From: Candidatus Obscuribacterales bacterium
Lineage (GTDB): Bacteria > Cyanobacteriota > Vampirovibrionia > Obscuribacterales > Obscuribacteraceae
Length of the DNA stretch: 64,000 nucleotides
Assembly (NCBI GenBank): GCA_020634035.1
Contig: JACKCM010000010.1
Location: 20,158-84,157 of the forward strand
Direction of reading: 5' to 3'
Every line of letters begins with the position of its first letter. The stretch's first letter is position 1. Shown piece after piece: positions 1 to 7,204 of this stretch. Below the pieces are notes generated by a model. That model was not told the origin of the DNA and ran no database searches. It saw only the letters and a list, made by a program, of their open reading frames with translations. The position numbers and the translations under genes are program-made.

Positions 1-1
1 T

Positions 2-448
2 GAAGCGGATCTTCCTATATTGATCCATACCGGACATATCCCAACCGAAGCGCTCTCCGGGCTCGATGGCTGCACCGAAGTGGAAGCGCTGGAGCCATTG
101 ATCAAAGAGTTTCCCCGGGTGCGATTTATCCTCGCTCATATCGGCTGGGAGTCCTGGCGAAAGGTGCTCAGTCTTTGCGAGCGCTATGAAAATACCTATG
201 TCGAGACATCATGGCAGCCGGCCCGTGTGATAAGAAGAGCGGTGGATCGTCTTGGTTCATCGAGGGTTCTGTTCGGCTCGGACTTTCCACTCTTCAAGCA
301 ATCGATAGCAGTGAAACAGCTTAAATCAGCCCTCACCGACAAAGAGCTGGTGGAGGTATTTTCAGTCAACGCCATGCGCATGCTCAATCTAAAAGAGAAA
401 GAGCTCAGTATCGACGAGGTCGAAGCGACACCGACTTCTAGAGGCTGA
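2..448 (+). CDS. Amidohydrolase family 2 (TIM-barrel metal hydrolase), 3' part only
   Basis: The reading frame is open from the first bases of the window, so the gene begins upstream and only about 149 C-terminal residues are seen. The fragment has the second half of an Amidohydrolase_2 barrel: a His in LIHTG, a second in LAHIG, and the C-terminal metal or catalytic Asp in FGSDFP. These match the usual H, H and D positions of TIM-barrel hydrolases or decarboxylases acting on small carboxylates or amides. The TTG at 20 is not a credible start because conserved barrel sequence precedes it. The 3' end overlaps the convergent reductase gene by 11 bases. The substrate cannot be told from this piece. 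Confidence 0.85.
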   Translation, partial: EADLPILIHTGHIPTEALSGLDGCTEVEALEPLIKEFPRVRFILAHIGWESWRKVLSLCERYENTYVETSWQPARVIRRAVDRLGSSRVLFGSDFPLFKQSIAVKQLKSALTDKELVEVFSVNAMRMLNLKEKELSIDEVEATPTSRG

Positions 449-1436
449 TGTTCAGGTTGGAGCTGTGACCGGGATAGAGCTTCGCTTGCGGGTTGATATG
501 CACCACAGCAAAGTTGACCGCAGTGGCTGCCTCAGCGGCTCCGGTGGCGATCAGCTTGAGCTTGGCTGTGTGAGCAGCGATATCACCGGCGGCATAGATG
601 CCGTCTACGTTGGTCTCCATCTTCTCGTTGACGGTGATGGCATTCTTGTCCATGTCGATGCCCCACTGCCGCAAGAAATCGAGGTTGATCACGAAGCCTA
701 CGTTCATGAGCAGTCGGTCGATTTTGAGGGTCTCTTCTTTGCCGGTACGGTTGTCGAAGATCACCGCTTCTTGAAGCTGTCCGTTGCCTTTGACATCTTT
801 TAATTCGTAGAAGGTCTTGATATCAACCTTGTTGCGCTTCATCTCTTCTACCGAGCTCTGTACCGCTCTGAACTGATCACGTCTGTGGATCAGGGTCACC
901 TTGCTGGCGAGGGCAGAGAACTCGTTGGCCCAGTCGACGGCAGAGTCTCCACCACCGACGATGAGAACGTTTTTGTCTTTGAACTTGTCTTTGTTTTTCA
1001 CTGCATAGAAAACGCAGCTCTCTTCCCATTCATTGGGAATATCGAGGTCGAGTTTTTTAGGAACGCAGGCGCCGGCTCCCAGGGCGAGCAATATGGTTTT
1101 GGAAAAGTGATCTGTGTTCTTGTCGGTCTTGACTTGCCAGATTTTTTCGCCTTCGTGCTCGATGGTCTCCACATGGAGGACTTTCTCGCCGAGGACCACA
1201 GCAGGCTTGAACAGCTGTGCCTGTACCGCCAGGTTCTTGGCCAGATCCTTGGCCAGAATCTTCGGATGTCCGGCTACATCGTAGACGTACTTTTCCGGGT
1301 ATAGTGCAGTCAACTGACCGCCCAGTTCGGGCAATACATCGATGATTTTGGTCTTCAGTCCGCGCAGACCAGCGTAAAAGGAGCCAAACAGACCAGTAGG
1401 ACCGCCCCCAACTATAGTAATGTCGTATACATCCAT
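438..1436 (-). CDS. NAD(P)/FAD-dependent oxidoreductase, YumC-type ferredoxin-NADP+ reductase
   Basis: A 332-residue flavoprotein of the thioredoxin-reductase fold. An FAD-binding GGGPTG motif lies near residue 10, a second Rossmann motif (VGGGDSAVDWA) near the middle binds NAD(P)H, and the C-terminal FAD signature is YAAGDIAAH. The CxxC redox pair of true thioredoxin reductases is absent, and the sequence around PELGGQLTALYPEK is typical of YumC-like ferredoxin (flavodoxin)-NADP+ reductases, which pass electrons between NADPH and a small iron-sulfur or flavin carrier in the cytosol. Length is normal for that family. It converges on the amidohydrolase (11-base overlap) and is divergent from the aldo/keto reductase. 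The electron partner is not in the window. Confidence 0.88.
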   Translation of the reverse strand: MDVYDITIVGGGPTGLFGSFYAGLRGLKTKIIDVLPELGGQLTALYPEKYVYDVAGHPKILAKDLAKNLAVQAQLFKPAVVLGEKVLHVETIEHEGEKIWQVKTDKNTDHFSKTILLALGAGACVPKKLDLDIPNEWEESCVFYAVKNKDKFKDKNVLIVGGGDSAVDWANEFSALASKVTLIHRRDQFRAVQSSVEEMKRNKVDIKTFYELKDVKGNGQLQEAVIFDNRTGKEETLKIDRLLMNVGFVINLDFLRQWGIDMDKNAITVNEKMETNVDGIYAAGDIAAHTAKLKLIATGAAEAATAVNFAVVHINPQAKLYPGHSSNLNISL

Positions 1437-1589
1437 AATTCCTAAGAGTCTCCAGCAGTTACATCAGCTTGACGGTTATTGTAATACACTATATCCGTTA
1501 TTTGGTCCGGCATTCATCTTTCTTGAAGGTCTCGAAACAGGTTCGTTTACAGTCTTGGCAAGTCGCCGGGAAGAGGTGATGGCGTCAGG

Positions 1590-2546
1590 GTGAACTACAG
1601 GGACTTCGGAAAGAGCGGAATCAATGTGTCAGAGGTCGGTTTCGGCTCCTGGGCCATCGGGGGCAATCAGCACGGGATCAGTTACGGACCGGTTGATGAC
1701 AAGGAATCCAGCCTTGCAGTCGAGAAAGCTATCGAAATGGGATGTAACTATTTTGATACAGCCGATGTCTACGGCTGGGGTCACAGCGAGGAGATCCTGG
1801 GCTCTGTATTGAAAGCGCACAGAGATCGCGTGATCATCGCAAGCAAGGTAGGCAGCGATTTTTATCAGGGTTATGGTTTTCAGACTTTTAGCGAAGAGTA
1901 CATTCGCTACGCTTTCCGCAAGAGTCTCAGCCGACTGAAGACAGACTATCTGGATGTCTATCAGCTTCATAACCCGCCCCTGGAGCTGATTGTCAAAGAA
2001 GAGACTTTTGCCGCCCTCGAGGCGCTCAAAAAAGAAGGGAAAATAAGAGCCTGGGGGCTCTCGGTGACTACCGCGGAAGAAGCAGCGGCGGCGCTGGCTG
2101 CTTCGAAGCCCGATTGCATTCAGATTCCGCTCAATCTATTCAGTAAGGATGAGCAGCTGATCAAAGATGTTTTGCCGCAATGCTACAGGCGAGGCTGCGC
2201 TCTTATTGCCAGAGAGCCTCTCGCCAATGGCTTCCTTACAGGCAAATACAGACCGGATAGCACATTTGCCTCTGGTGACATGCGTCACAGTTGGCCCCGG
2301 GACTATGTGAGCGCCAGAGCTGAAGCCGCCCGGCAACTTACTTTTCTGGAGGAGCAGACTGAACGATCTCTTGCCCAGGCCGCTTTGCAGTGGGTTTTGA
2401 AATTCGAGCAGATAGCCGTCGTTATTGTAGGATGCAAAACCCGGGAGCAGGTGATTGAAAATCTTTCTGCTTCTGGTAAGCCTGCTCTGAAGCCTGACGA
2501 ATTGAGGCGGATCGAAGAGCTGAAAGAGAGAGATTTCGGTCTTTAA
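1590..2546 (+). CDS. Aldo/keto reductase
   Basis: A 318-residue AKR-family NADPH-dependent oxidoreductase. The catalytic tetrad is visible: Asp in YFDTADVYG, Tyr in the same segment, Lys in IIASKVG and His in VYQLHNPP. The C-terminal part carries the cofactor-binding segment around VIVGCKTREQV. Start is GTG at 1590: the ATG eleven bases upstream (1579) is out of frame and soon hits a stop, and AGAGGTG lies 12 to 18 bases ahead. Length is that of YajO/Tas-like aldo/keto reductases. Substrate unknown. It stands alone, divergent from the flavoprotein reductase and convergent with a membrane orphan. Confidence 0.88.
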   Translation: MNYRDFGKSGINVSEVGFGSWAIGGNQHGISYGPVDDKESSLAVEKAIEMGCNYFDTADVYGWGHSEEILGSVLKAHRDRVIIASKVGSDFYQGYGFQTFSEEYIRYAFRKSLSRLKTDYLDVYQLHNPPLELIVKEETFAALEALKKEGKIRAWGLSVTTAEEAAAALAASKPDCIQIPLNLFSKDEQLIKDVLPQCYRRGCALIAREPLANGFLTGKYRPDSTFASGDMRHSWPRDYVSARAEAARQLTFLEEQTERSLAQAALQWVLKFEQIAVVIVGCKTREQVIENLSASGKPALKPDELRRIEELKERDFGL

Positions 2547-2562
2547 TAGAAGTGCGGCTGAA

Positions 2563-3345
2563 TTAGCGGTTGACCACTGTTTTCAGTCTGGTGCCGTCCA
2601 CCGACTGAACCGGCATGTGATAGTGACTGCCGGCACCGGCACTGTAGAATCCACTGCCGTAAGGGATGCCCGTGGCGGTGGGTTGTGCTGCCGGATGAGC
2701 CATCGGTGAAGCCGATGAGAAGCCGCGCAAGTCGTTGTTGTGTACGGTGGGTGCCATAACCATCGGTTCGGGATGGGGTACAACCACGCTCTCTCTGTTG
2801 TTCCAGAGCATGCGGGCGTGACTGGCTCCGGGAGCGGAAAAATGCAATTCGTTGGTGCCGTGCTGGACTATGTTGGGCATGGCGAGACTGGCTCGGTAGG
2901 CTGATTCTTGCTGGCGTTTGGCGGCCATCTCTTGTTCGTGCTTGAGGCGGGCGTCTCTGTCGGGAGTGTAGAAGTTGCCCATTTTGCTGCTGGTGCGAAT
3001 CGGCAGGGCATGTTTCGCTCTATCCACCAGGGCTCGATCTTCGAGAGCCAGAGGGGATCCACCGGTGGGAGTACCTAACACCTGGTTAGCGAGGGGCTCG
3101 TTATGTCTGATCCAATAAATGACGAAGAGCCAGCCGGTGAATGCCAGAAACAGCATGGCCAGCATGAAGTTCGGCGTGATATTGATACCCTGGAGCATGT
3201 CGGAGAATTTGACACCCTTGATGCCAGGATTCCAGGCTGCGGTGTGGGATGGTCCGCCGAGGGCGCCTGCGTCGGCTCCGGAGCCGTCCATCATGCTGCC
3301 GTCTATGCCGCTACCATCAACAATTCCGTGAGAGAATTCGCTCAT
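2563..3345 (-). CDS. Hypothetical single-pass membrane protein
   Basis: About 260 residues with no domain I recognise. The first 30 residues are rich in Gly, Ser, Asp and Met, followed by one hydrophobic segment (AMLFLAFTGWLFVIYWI) around residue 60. The rest is polar, with Ala, His, Pro and Gln rich low-complexity tracts. I prefer ATG at 3345 to the TTG at 3351, because GAGG sits 7 bases ahead of the ATG. Upstream lies a 10-bp inverted repeat (3391-3427) that may be its operator. Probably tail-exposed on one face of the inner membrane. No function inferred. Confidence 0.7.
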   Translation of the reverse strand: MSEFSHGIVDGSGIDGSMMDGSGADAGALGGPSHTAAWNPGIKGVKFSDMLQGINITPNFMLAMLFLAFTGWLFVIYWIRHNEPLANQVLGTPTGGSPLALEDRALVDRAKHALPIRTSSKMGNFYTPDRDARLKHEQEMAAKRQQESAYRASLAMPNIVQHGTNELHFSAPGASHARMLWNNRESVVVPHPEPMVMAPTVHNNDLRGFSSASPMAHPAAQPTATGIPYGSGFYSAGAGSHYHMPVQSVDGTRLKTVVNR

Positions 3346-3390
3346 TGTCAACCTCGTATCAGGACCTTGAGAGTAAGTCCCGATCTCATG

Positions 3391-3427
3391 GTATATCTAC
3401 AGTTTAAAGTGTAAATGGTAGATATAC
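3391..3427. promoter_or_regulatory. Perfect 10-bp inverted repeat upstream of the membrane orphan
   Basis: GTATATCTAC (3391-3400) and GTAGATATAC (3418-3427) are exact reverse complements separated by 17 bases. The repeat is AT-rich, has no T-run after either arm, and lies 46 bases ahead of the gene starting at 3345. An operator is more likely than a terminator. Inference from sequence symmetry only. Confidence 0.45.
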
Positions 3428-3490
3428 GTATAAGAAGAGGATGTGACATTTATTTCTGCTCATCCTCTTTACAAGTTTTTCAAGTTATCG

Positions 3491-3904
3491 CTATCTCAGT
3501 TCGATGCCTTCCAGTTGGGCCACTCTTTCTCTGAGGCTGTCGACAATGCGAGGCAGTTCATAAACGCCGGAGAGTCGATCTTCTAGAGCGGTGACATGTC
3601 TGGTCAGCTCGATGGATCTTTCCATCAGCTTGATCAAAATTTGTTGGGTCGCGATCAGCTGTCTCTGATTGTCTGAGAGTTGCTGGTTGAGTTTGCTGGT
3701 CTCCATTCTCTGATCGACGCTGAGGGTAATCAGTTCGGAGAGTTTGCTGATCAACTGATTCATTTGTTGGCTGTTGGCCTGTTCACCGGATGCGGTGTAC
3801 TCGGCGTCGCCCGAAGTCTCGTTGGAATTGAAGAATTGATCAAATCCTTCCATCTCTAGAGAATTGTCTGGCGTAAATTCTGGAACTCGCTCAACATCAG
3901 CCAT
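3491..3904 (-). CDS. Hypothetical coiled-coil protein
   Basis: A 137-residue soluble protein from the ATG at 3904, which follows GAGGTG at a spacing of 8. A TTG at 3937 in the same frame has no such site. The N-terminal 45 residues are acidic and probably disordered. Residues 45-137 show a regular heptad pattern rich in Gln, Leu, Glu and Ser (for example QLIATQQILIKLMERS), typical of a long coiled coil. It has its own good promoter (4015-4042) and is not obviously co-transcribed with its neighbours. No family recognised. An adaptor or chemotaxis-like role would be speculation. Confidence 0.68.
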   Translation of the reverse strand: MADVERVPEFTPDNSLEMEGFDQFFNSNETSGDAEYTASGEQANSQQMNQLISKLSELITLSVDQRMETSKLNQQLSDNQRQLIATQQILIKLMERSIELTRHVTALEDRLSGVYELPRIVDSLRERVAQLEGIELR

Positions 3905-4014
3905 TAAACAGGCACCTCGGTATAATTTTGGGGACAATTGAACCGCACCGGAAGTAGTGCTCTTGCTCCCTAGTATGTCTCTTTATGGCCCCCGGAAGTG
4001 GTGGCGTCCATAGA

Positions 4015-4042
4015 ATTATAACTAAAGGGATCGATATTACAA
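4015..4042 (-). promoter_or_regulatory. Sigma-70-like promoter for the coiled-coil gene
   Basis: Read on the minus strand: -35 TTGTAA (4042-4037), a 16-base spacer, -10 TATAAT (4020-4015). The predicted start lies near 4008, giving a leader of about 100 bases before the ATG at 3904. Confidence 0.55.
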
Positions 4043-4068
4043 GAGTCAGTCGATCAGATTATTATCAC

Positions 4069-5361
4069 TTATCGTTGATGTGCCACTACGCCGTTTTTTA
4101 TGGTAGCGCAAACCGCATTCCATCCCATGTTATAGGGGATCTCTTCTAGCTGTGCCAGATCCCAGATCGCTATATCCGCCTGATAACCATGGGCTAGCTG
4201 ACCGATAGTATCACCGCGACCCACTGCATGTGCACTGTTAATGGTGGTGGCAGAAAGAGCCTCTTCGGCGGTAAGGCCCAGATGTAGACAGGTGAGACCC
4301 ATGATCAGGGGCATGGAGAATATATGACAGGAACCGGGATTGAAGTCGCTGCCCACCGCAATCGCCACACCTCGGTCGATCATGGTGCGAGCCGGAGCAT
4401 GTTCGCTCAGGTTGAGGAAGAATGATGTTCCTGGAAGAAGTACTCCGATGGTATTAGACTTCGCTAGAGCATCCATATCTTCATCACATATGGTGAGAAG
4501 ATGATCTGCGCTTGCTGCTCCCATCTCAGCTGCTAGAGCCGTAGCTCCAAGGCTTTTGAACTCGTCCGAGTGTACTTTGAGCTTGAGTCCGAGTGAGAGA
4601 GCTTTATCGAAAATACGCTTCGTGTCTTCCAGGGTAAAGTAGCCCTTGTCGCAGAATACATCGACATATACAGAGTCGGGGGAGCGGTCGAAATTTTTTA
4701 TGCTTGTTAAGGCCGCGGGCAGTATCTTCTCTACTACCTCATTTACATATTCTTCTCTGGTGGTGCCGGTCGGAACAGCATGGGCGGGTAGAAAGGTGGG
4801 AACCAGATCAATCGGCTGTCTTTCGTCTAGCTCGAATATAGCCTCGAGCATTCTGATTTCGCTCTTCTGATCGAGACCGTATCCGGTTTTTACTTCGCAA
4901 GTAGTGGTCCCTGCGGCAAGCATACGTTCCAATCTGACCAGGCCTAGCTCCACCAGCTCTTCTTTGCTGGCTTCTCTGGTGCCTCGCATGCTCGCTACGA
5001 TTCCTCCACCGGCTTCAGCTATCTCGCTGTAGCTTTTCCCCTGGCAGCGCATCATGAATTCGTTGGCTCGATTGCCGCCGAAAACCAGGTGAGTATGAGG
5101 ATCTACAAAGCCGGGAGTGACCAATTTTGATGAGGCGTCGATGGAGATGCAGTCTCTGTCTTTTTCGACCGATGCAAGCACCTCTTCTCTGGGGCCTGCT
5201 GCCACCACTTTTCCGTCTTTTACTGCAAGGGCTGCGTCTTGGGTTCTGTTTATTTTGCCGAGGTCGGCTTTTCTCAGGGGGGCTTTTGAACAGGCAGTCA
5301 CCAGCTCTTTGATCGGGCTAATAATCAGATCCGCTTTCACTCTGGTTTTTGTCTCTGTCAT
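4069..5361 (-). CDS. hutI: Imidazolonepropionase (histidine degradation)
   Basis: A 430-residue cytosolic amidohydrolase that opens 4-imidazolone-5-propanoate to N-formimino-L-glutamate, the third step of histidine catabolism. Metal ligands are visible in family order: DPHTH after the first barrel strand, KVHSDEF, SADHLL and AVGSDFNPGS. Length and order match HutI. No other hut gene (hutH, hutU, hutG) is in the window. The gene follows the bacterioferritin-like gene with a 15-base gap and probably shares its promoter and folded leader, an unusual pairing. The start is ATG at 5361. Confidence 0.93.
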   Translation of the reverse strand: MTETKTRVKADLIISPIKELVTACSKAPLRKADLGKINRTQDAALAVKDGKVVAAGPREEVLASVEKDRDCISIDASSKLVTPGFVDPHTHLVFGGNRANEFMMRCQGKSYSEIAEAGGGIVASMRGTREASKEELVELGLVRLERMLAAGTTTCEVKTGYGLDQKSEIRMLEAIFELDERQPIDLVPTFLPAHAVPTGTTREEYVNEVVEKILPAALTSIKNFDRSPDSVYVDVFCDKGYFTLEDTKRIFDKALSLGLKLKVHSDEFKSLGATALAAEMGAASADHLLTICDEDMDALAKSNTIGVLLPGTSFFLNLSEHAPARTMIDRGVAIAVGSDFNPGSCHIFSMPLIMGLTCLHLGLTAEEALSATTINSAHAVGRGDTIGQLAHGYQADIAIWDLAQLEEIPYNMGWNAVCATIKNGVVAHQR

Positions 5362-5376
5362 CAGTTTCTCCAGTAA

Positions 5377-5835
5377 TTATCTTTTGGCTGATCCTGCCGT
5401 GCGCGCTACCGGTGCTTCCTCGCGTAAATACATCTCTAGCTCTTCGATATGGGCAACTTCGTTCATAATCAACTGTTCCAGGAGCTGTCTTAGCGGGGTT
5501 GAGTTCTCGAACTGTTTGTGTTGTTTCAGATAGAGTTCAAGCTGGGCCGATTCGGCATTTAGATTTTTCTCCAGCATCTCTTTTGTATCCGGCGTACCGT
5601 CGCATTTGTAGACGGTTTGAATTTTTACCGAAGGATGACCTCCCAGAGCGCTAATCTTTTCGCCCAGAGCGATTGCATGTTGCATTGAGCTTTTGGCTTT
5701 TGCTTTGAACATTGCGTTGAGCGGTCCGCGGATAGGTCCACGCACAAGGAAAGAGTGATGCAGATATCGAATTATCGAAGACATCTCGTGTTCCAGGTCT
5801 AAGTTGAGGGCTTCCACGTTTTCCTTGTCAGTCAT
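5377..5835 (-). CDS. Bacterioferritin-like diiron protein with one altered ligand
   Basis: A 152-residue four-helix ferritin-like protein. Counterparts of the bacterioferritin diiron ligands are E17 (EHEMSS), H53 (MQHA), E95 and the E126-x-x-H129 pair (NEVAHIEEL); GGHP after helix two is also a bacterioferritin feature. The second helix normally has E-x-x-H, but here it reads S-x-x-H, so the bridging glutamate is Ser50. There is no obvious haem-binding Met52-like context. It may store iron poorly or act as a ferritin-like scaffold. Start ATG 5835 follows GAGGA at a spacing of 10. It is the first gene of a likely operon with hutI. Confidence 0.8.
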   Translation of the reverse strand: MTDKENVEALNLDLEHEMSSIIRYLHHSFLVRGPIRGPLNAMFKAKAKSSMQHAIALGEKISALGGHPSVKIQTVYKCDGTPDTKEMLEKNLNAESAQLELYLKQHKQFENSTPLRQLLEQLIMNEVAHIEELEMYLREEAPVARTAGSAKR

Positions 5836-5877
5836 AATCTATGGTCCTCTAAAGTTGGTTTCAGTGGAAACAGGCGC

Positions 5878-5933
5878 AGCACTCCCGGTGCCTGTCTTCA
5901 TGGCAAGGCTTGCATGAAGGGCCGGTGAGTGCT
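5878..5933 (-). promoter_or_regulatory. Strongly folded 5' leader ahead of the bacterioferritin-like gene and hutI
   Basis: On the minus-strand transcript AGCACTC, a bulged A, and CCGG (5933-5922) pair with CCGG and GAGTGCT (5888-5878), an 11-bp stem. Inside it CTTCATG (5902-5896 side) and CATGAAG (5919-5913 side) form a second hairpin, extendable by GCA/TGC with one bulge. The outer stem begins almost exactly at the start point predicted from the promoter at 5938-5966. A further small GTTTC/GAAAC hairpin (5858-5871) lies between it and the ribosome site. No T-run follows, so it is not a normal terminator. It could be a stability hairpin, a protein site or a riboswitch-like element. Confidence 0.5.
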
Positions 5934-5937
5934 GGCG

Positions 5938-5966
5938 ATTATATCCAAAGGATGTCTCTCTGTCTA
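5938..5966 (-). promoter_or_regulatory. Sigma-70-like promoter for the bacterioferritin-like gene and hutI
   Basis: Minus strand: -35 TAGACA (5966-5961), 17-base spacer, -10 TATAAT (5943-5938). Eleven of twelve consensus bases match. The start point would be near 5931, at the base of the folded leader. Confidence 0.65.
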
Positions 5967-6028
5967 ACAGTGTTCCGGTTGATAGCCCCTTGCAACCTTC
6001 GTCTGAGGGTGTTGCACCGGTAATGATG

Positions 6029-6826
6029 TCAGGCGCTGAGTGAGAGGTGGTCGTCGGAATCTCCTGTGGAATCTACCGACTGGGAGTCGAGGGCTTCACA
6101 GAAAAAACAATCCTCTCCGGGCTTGTGCGCCTGTGGCTGGGACGGTGTCTTCATCTCTTGAAGATCACGAACTACATCATCCCAGTTGTTGTTGAACAGC
6201 TCTTCAGAAAGATCCTTTTCGCTTACATAAATACCTTTGGGGGTGATTTTGCAAGTGGTGGAGGAAAGAGTCTTGTATGGCCAGCGGCTTCTCAGTTTGC
6301 TGGCAAGAAATTGTCTGGCCAGATGAGAAGGCAGAGGGTCGCACTTCAGAATCTCCTGGGGCAGCTTCAATCTGAAATCGACAATCTCCAGGTGTCTTTT
6401 CTCCGGATACCAGAGGATGAGGTCGAAGGTGTCTTCGAGATAGACTCGCACTTGAGGGACCCGGGCTCTGACTCGCTGGGCAGAGGCCACCACTTCGGCA
6501 CCGTCGGGAATATACGGGCACCGTACATAGTGTAGAAGAGTTTTGTATACGTAGAGGAAAGAGCGAGCTATTTGATCCTGGCTGAATCCGGCTTTCTCCA
6601 GCTTCTCGACAGGCCAGTGCTGACCGATGAATATTTGAAGTTGGTTGTTATTTTGAATTTTGCCTTTGTTGATCTCACTAACTCCACGCAATACGAATTG
6701 TTTGCAGAGAGAAGCAAGGCTCTGGGATCTGGACCGGTCGCTGAATCTTTCCCGGGCTAGAGAATATGCTCTTTTGCAAGCTTTATATGTATCAAGCATG
6801 AATGGAGAAAAAAGTGTCCAGTCCAT
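6029..6826 (-). CDS. PD-(D/E)XK nuclease of the RecB/AddB/Cas4 type
   Basis: A 265-residue protein opening with FSPFMLDTYKACKRAY, close to the 'SPS-x-L-x-x-Y-x-x-C-P' entry of PDDEXK_1 nucleases. The likely active site is D135 (TFDLILW) and D150-x-R152 (EIVDFRLK): the usual catalytic lysine after D-x is Arg here. Iron-sulfur cysteines would be C17, C240 and C243 (EDCFFC), but the third C-terminal cysteine of the standard C-xn-C-x2-C-x5-C set is missing. So it may be an active nuclease with a changed centre or a degenerate one. Start ATG 6826 follows GAGAGGA at a spacing of 8. It is divergent from xseA and has its own strong promoter. No Cas genes nearby. Confidence 0.72.
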   Translation of the reverse strand: MDWTLFSPFMLDTYKACKRAYSLARERFSDRSRSQSLASLCKQFVLRGVSEINKGKIQNNNQLQIFIGQHWPVEKLEKAGFSQDQIARSFLYVYKTLLHYVRCPYIPDGAEVVASAQRVRARVPQVRVYLEDTFDLILWYPEKRHLEIVDFRLKLPQEILKCDPLPSHLARQFLASKLRSRWPYKTLSSTTCKITPKGIYVSEKDLSEELFNNNWDDVVRDLQEMKTPSQPQAHKPGEDCFFCEALDSQSVDSTGDSDDHLSLSA

Positions 6827-7204
6827 TGTGGGGTCCTCTCAAAAATTGCCAAACTTTCGTATGCCATACCAATATATGGTACGACCGAAGCGAAGTCAAA
6901 TGAAATCTTCATTGCCGCTCAGTTTCAACTATTCCCCGGTGGAAATTTGTAAAACCCTGAAATATTCAGAGATTCGAGGCGTTTGAATATACGAAGTATG
7001 TACGACAATACGAAAATATATATCAAAGATATCCGTGGCGGGGGTGAAAAGTATTCCTATTGGGAATTTCTCCGGAAAGCACATTAAAAATCCAGGGATA
7101 TACAATAAGTATTCTCTCCTATCTACTATGCTTCTCTGCGATAGAGTCGCTTGCAGATTTTGTATGTGCTTATTCAATGGGAGACCAAGGAAATAGAGCT
7201 TTCT
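6827..7204. other. 378-bp divergent intergenic region between the nuclease gene and xseA
   Basis: This AT-rich stretch holds the promoter and ribosome site of the minus-strand nuclease gene at its left end. To the right I see several AT-rich candidate boxes (around 6983-7005 and 7060-7110), but no convincing -35/-10 pair for xseA, no RNA gene and no ORF with a ribosome site. Confidence 0.5.
6871..6899 (-). promoter_or_regulatory. Strong promoter for the PD-(D/E)XK gene, with a palindrome over the -10
   Basis: Minus strand: -35 TTGACT (6899-6894), 17-base spacer, -10 TATATT (6876-6871). An inverted repeat TACCA-N5-TGGTA (6867-6881) covers the -10 box and would suit a repressor site. A very similar ACCATATATGGT occurs at 30711-30722. 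Confidence 0.6.

Noticed and set aside
1469..1497. TTGACG as -35 of a promoter for the aldo/keto reductase
   Set aside because: At 16 to 18 bases the -10 would be ATATCC or TATCCG, a poor match.
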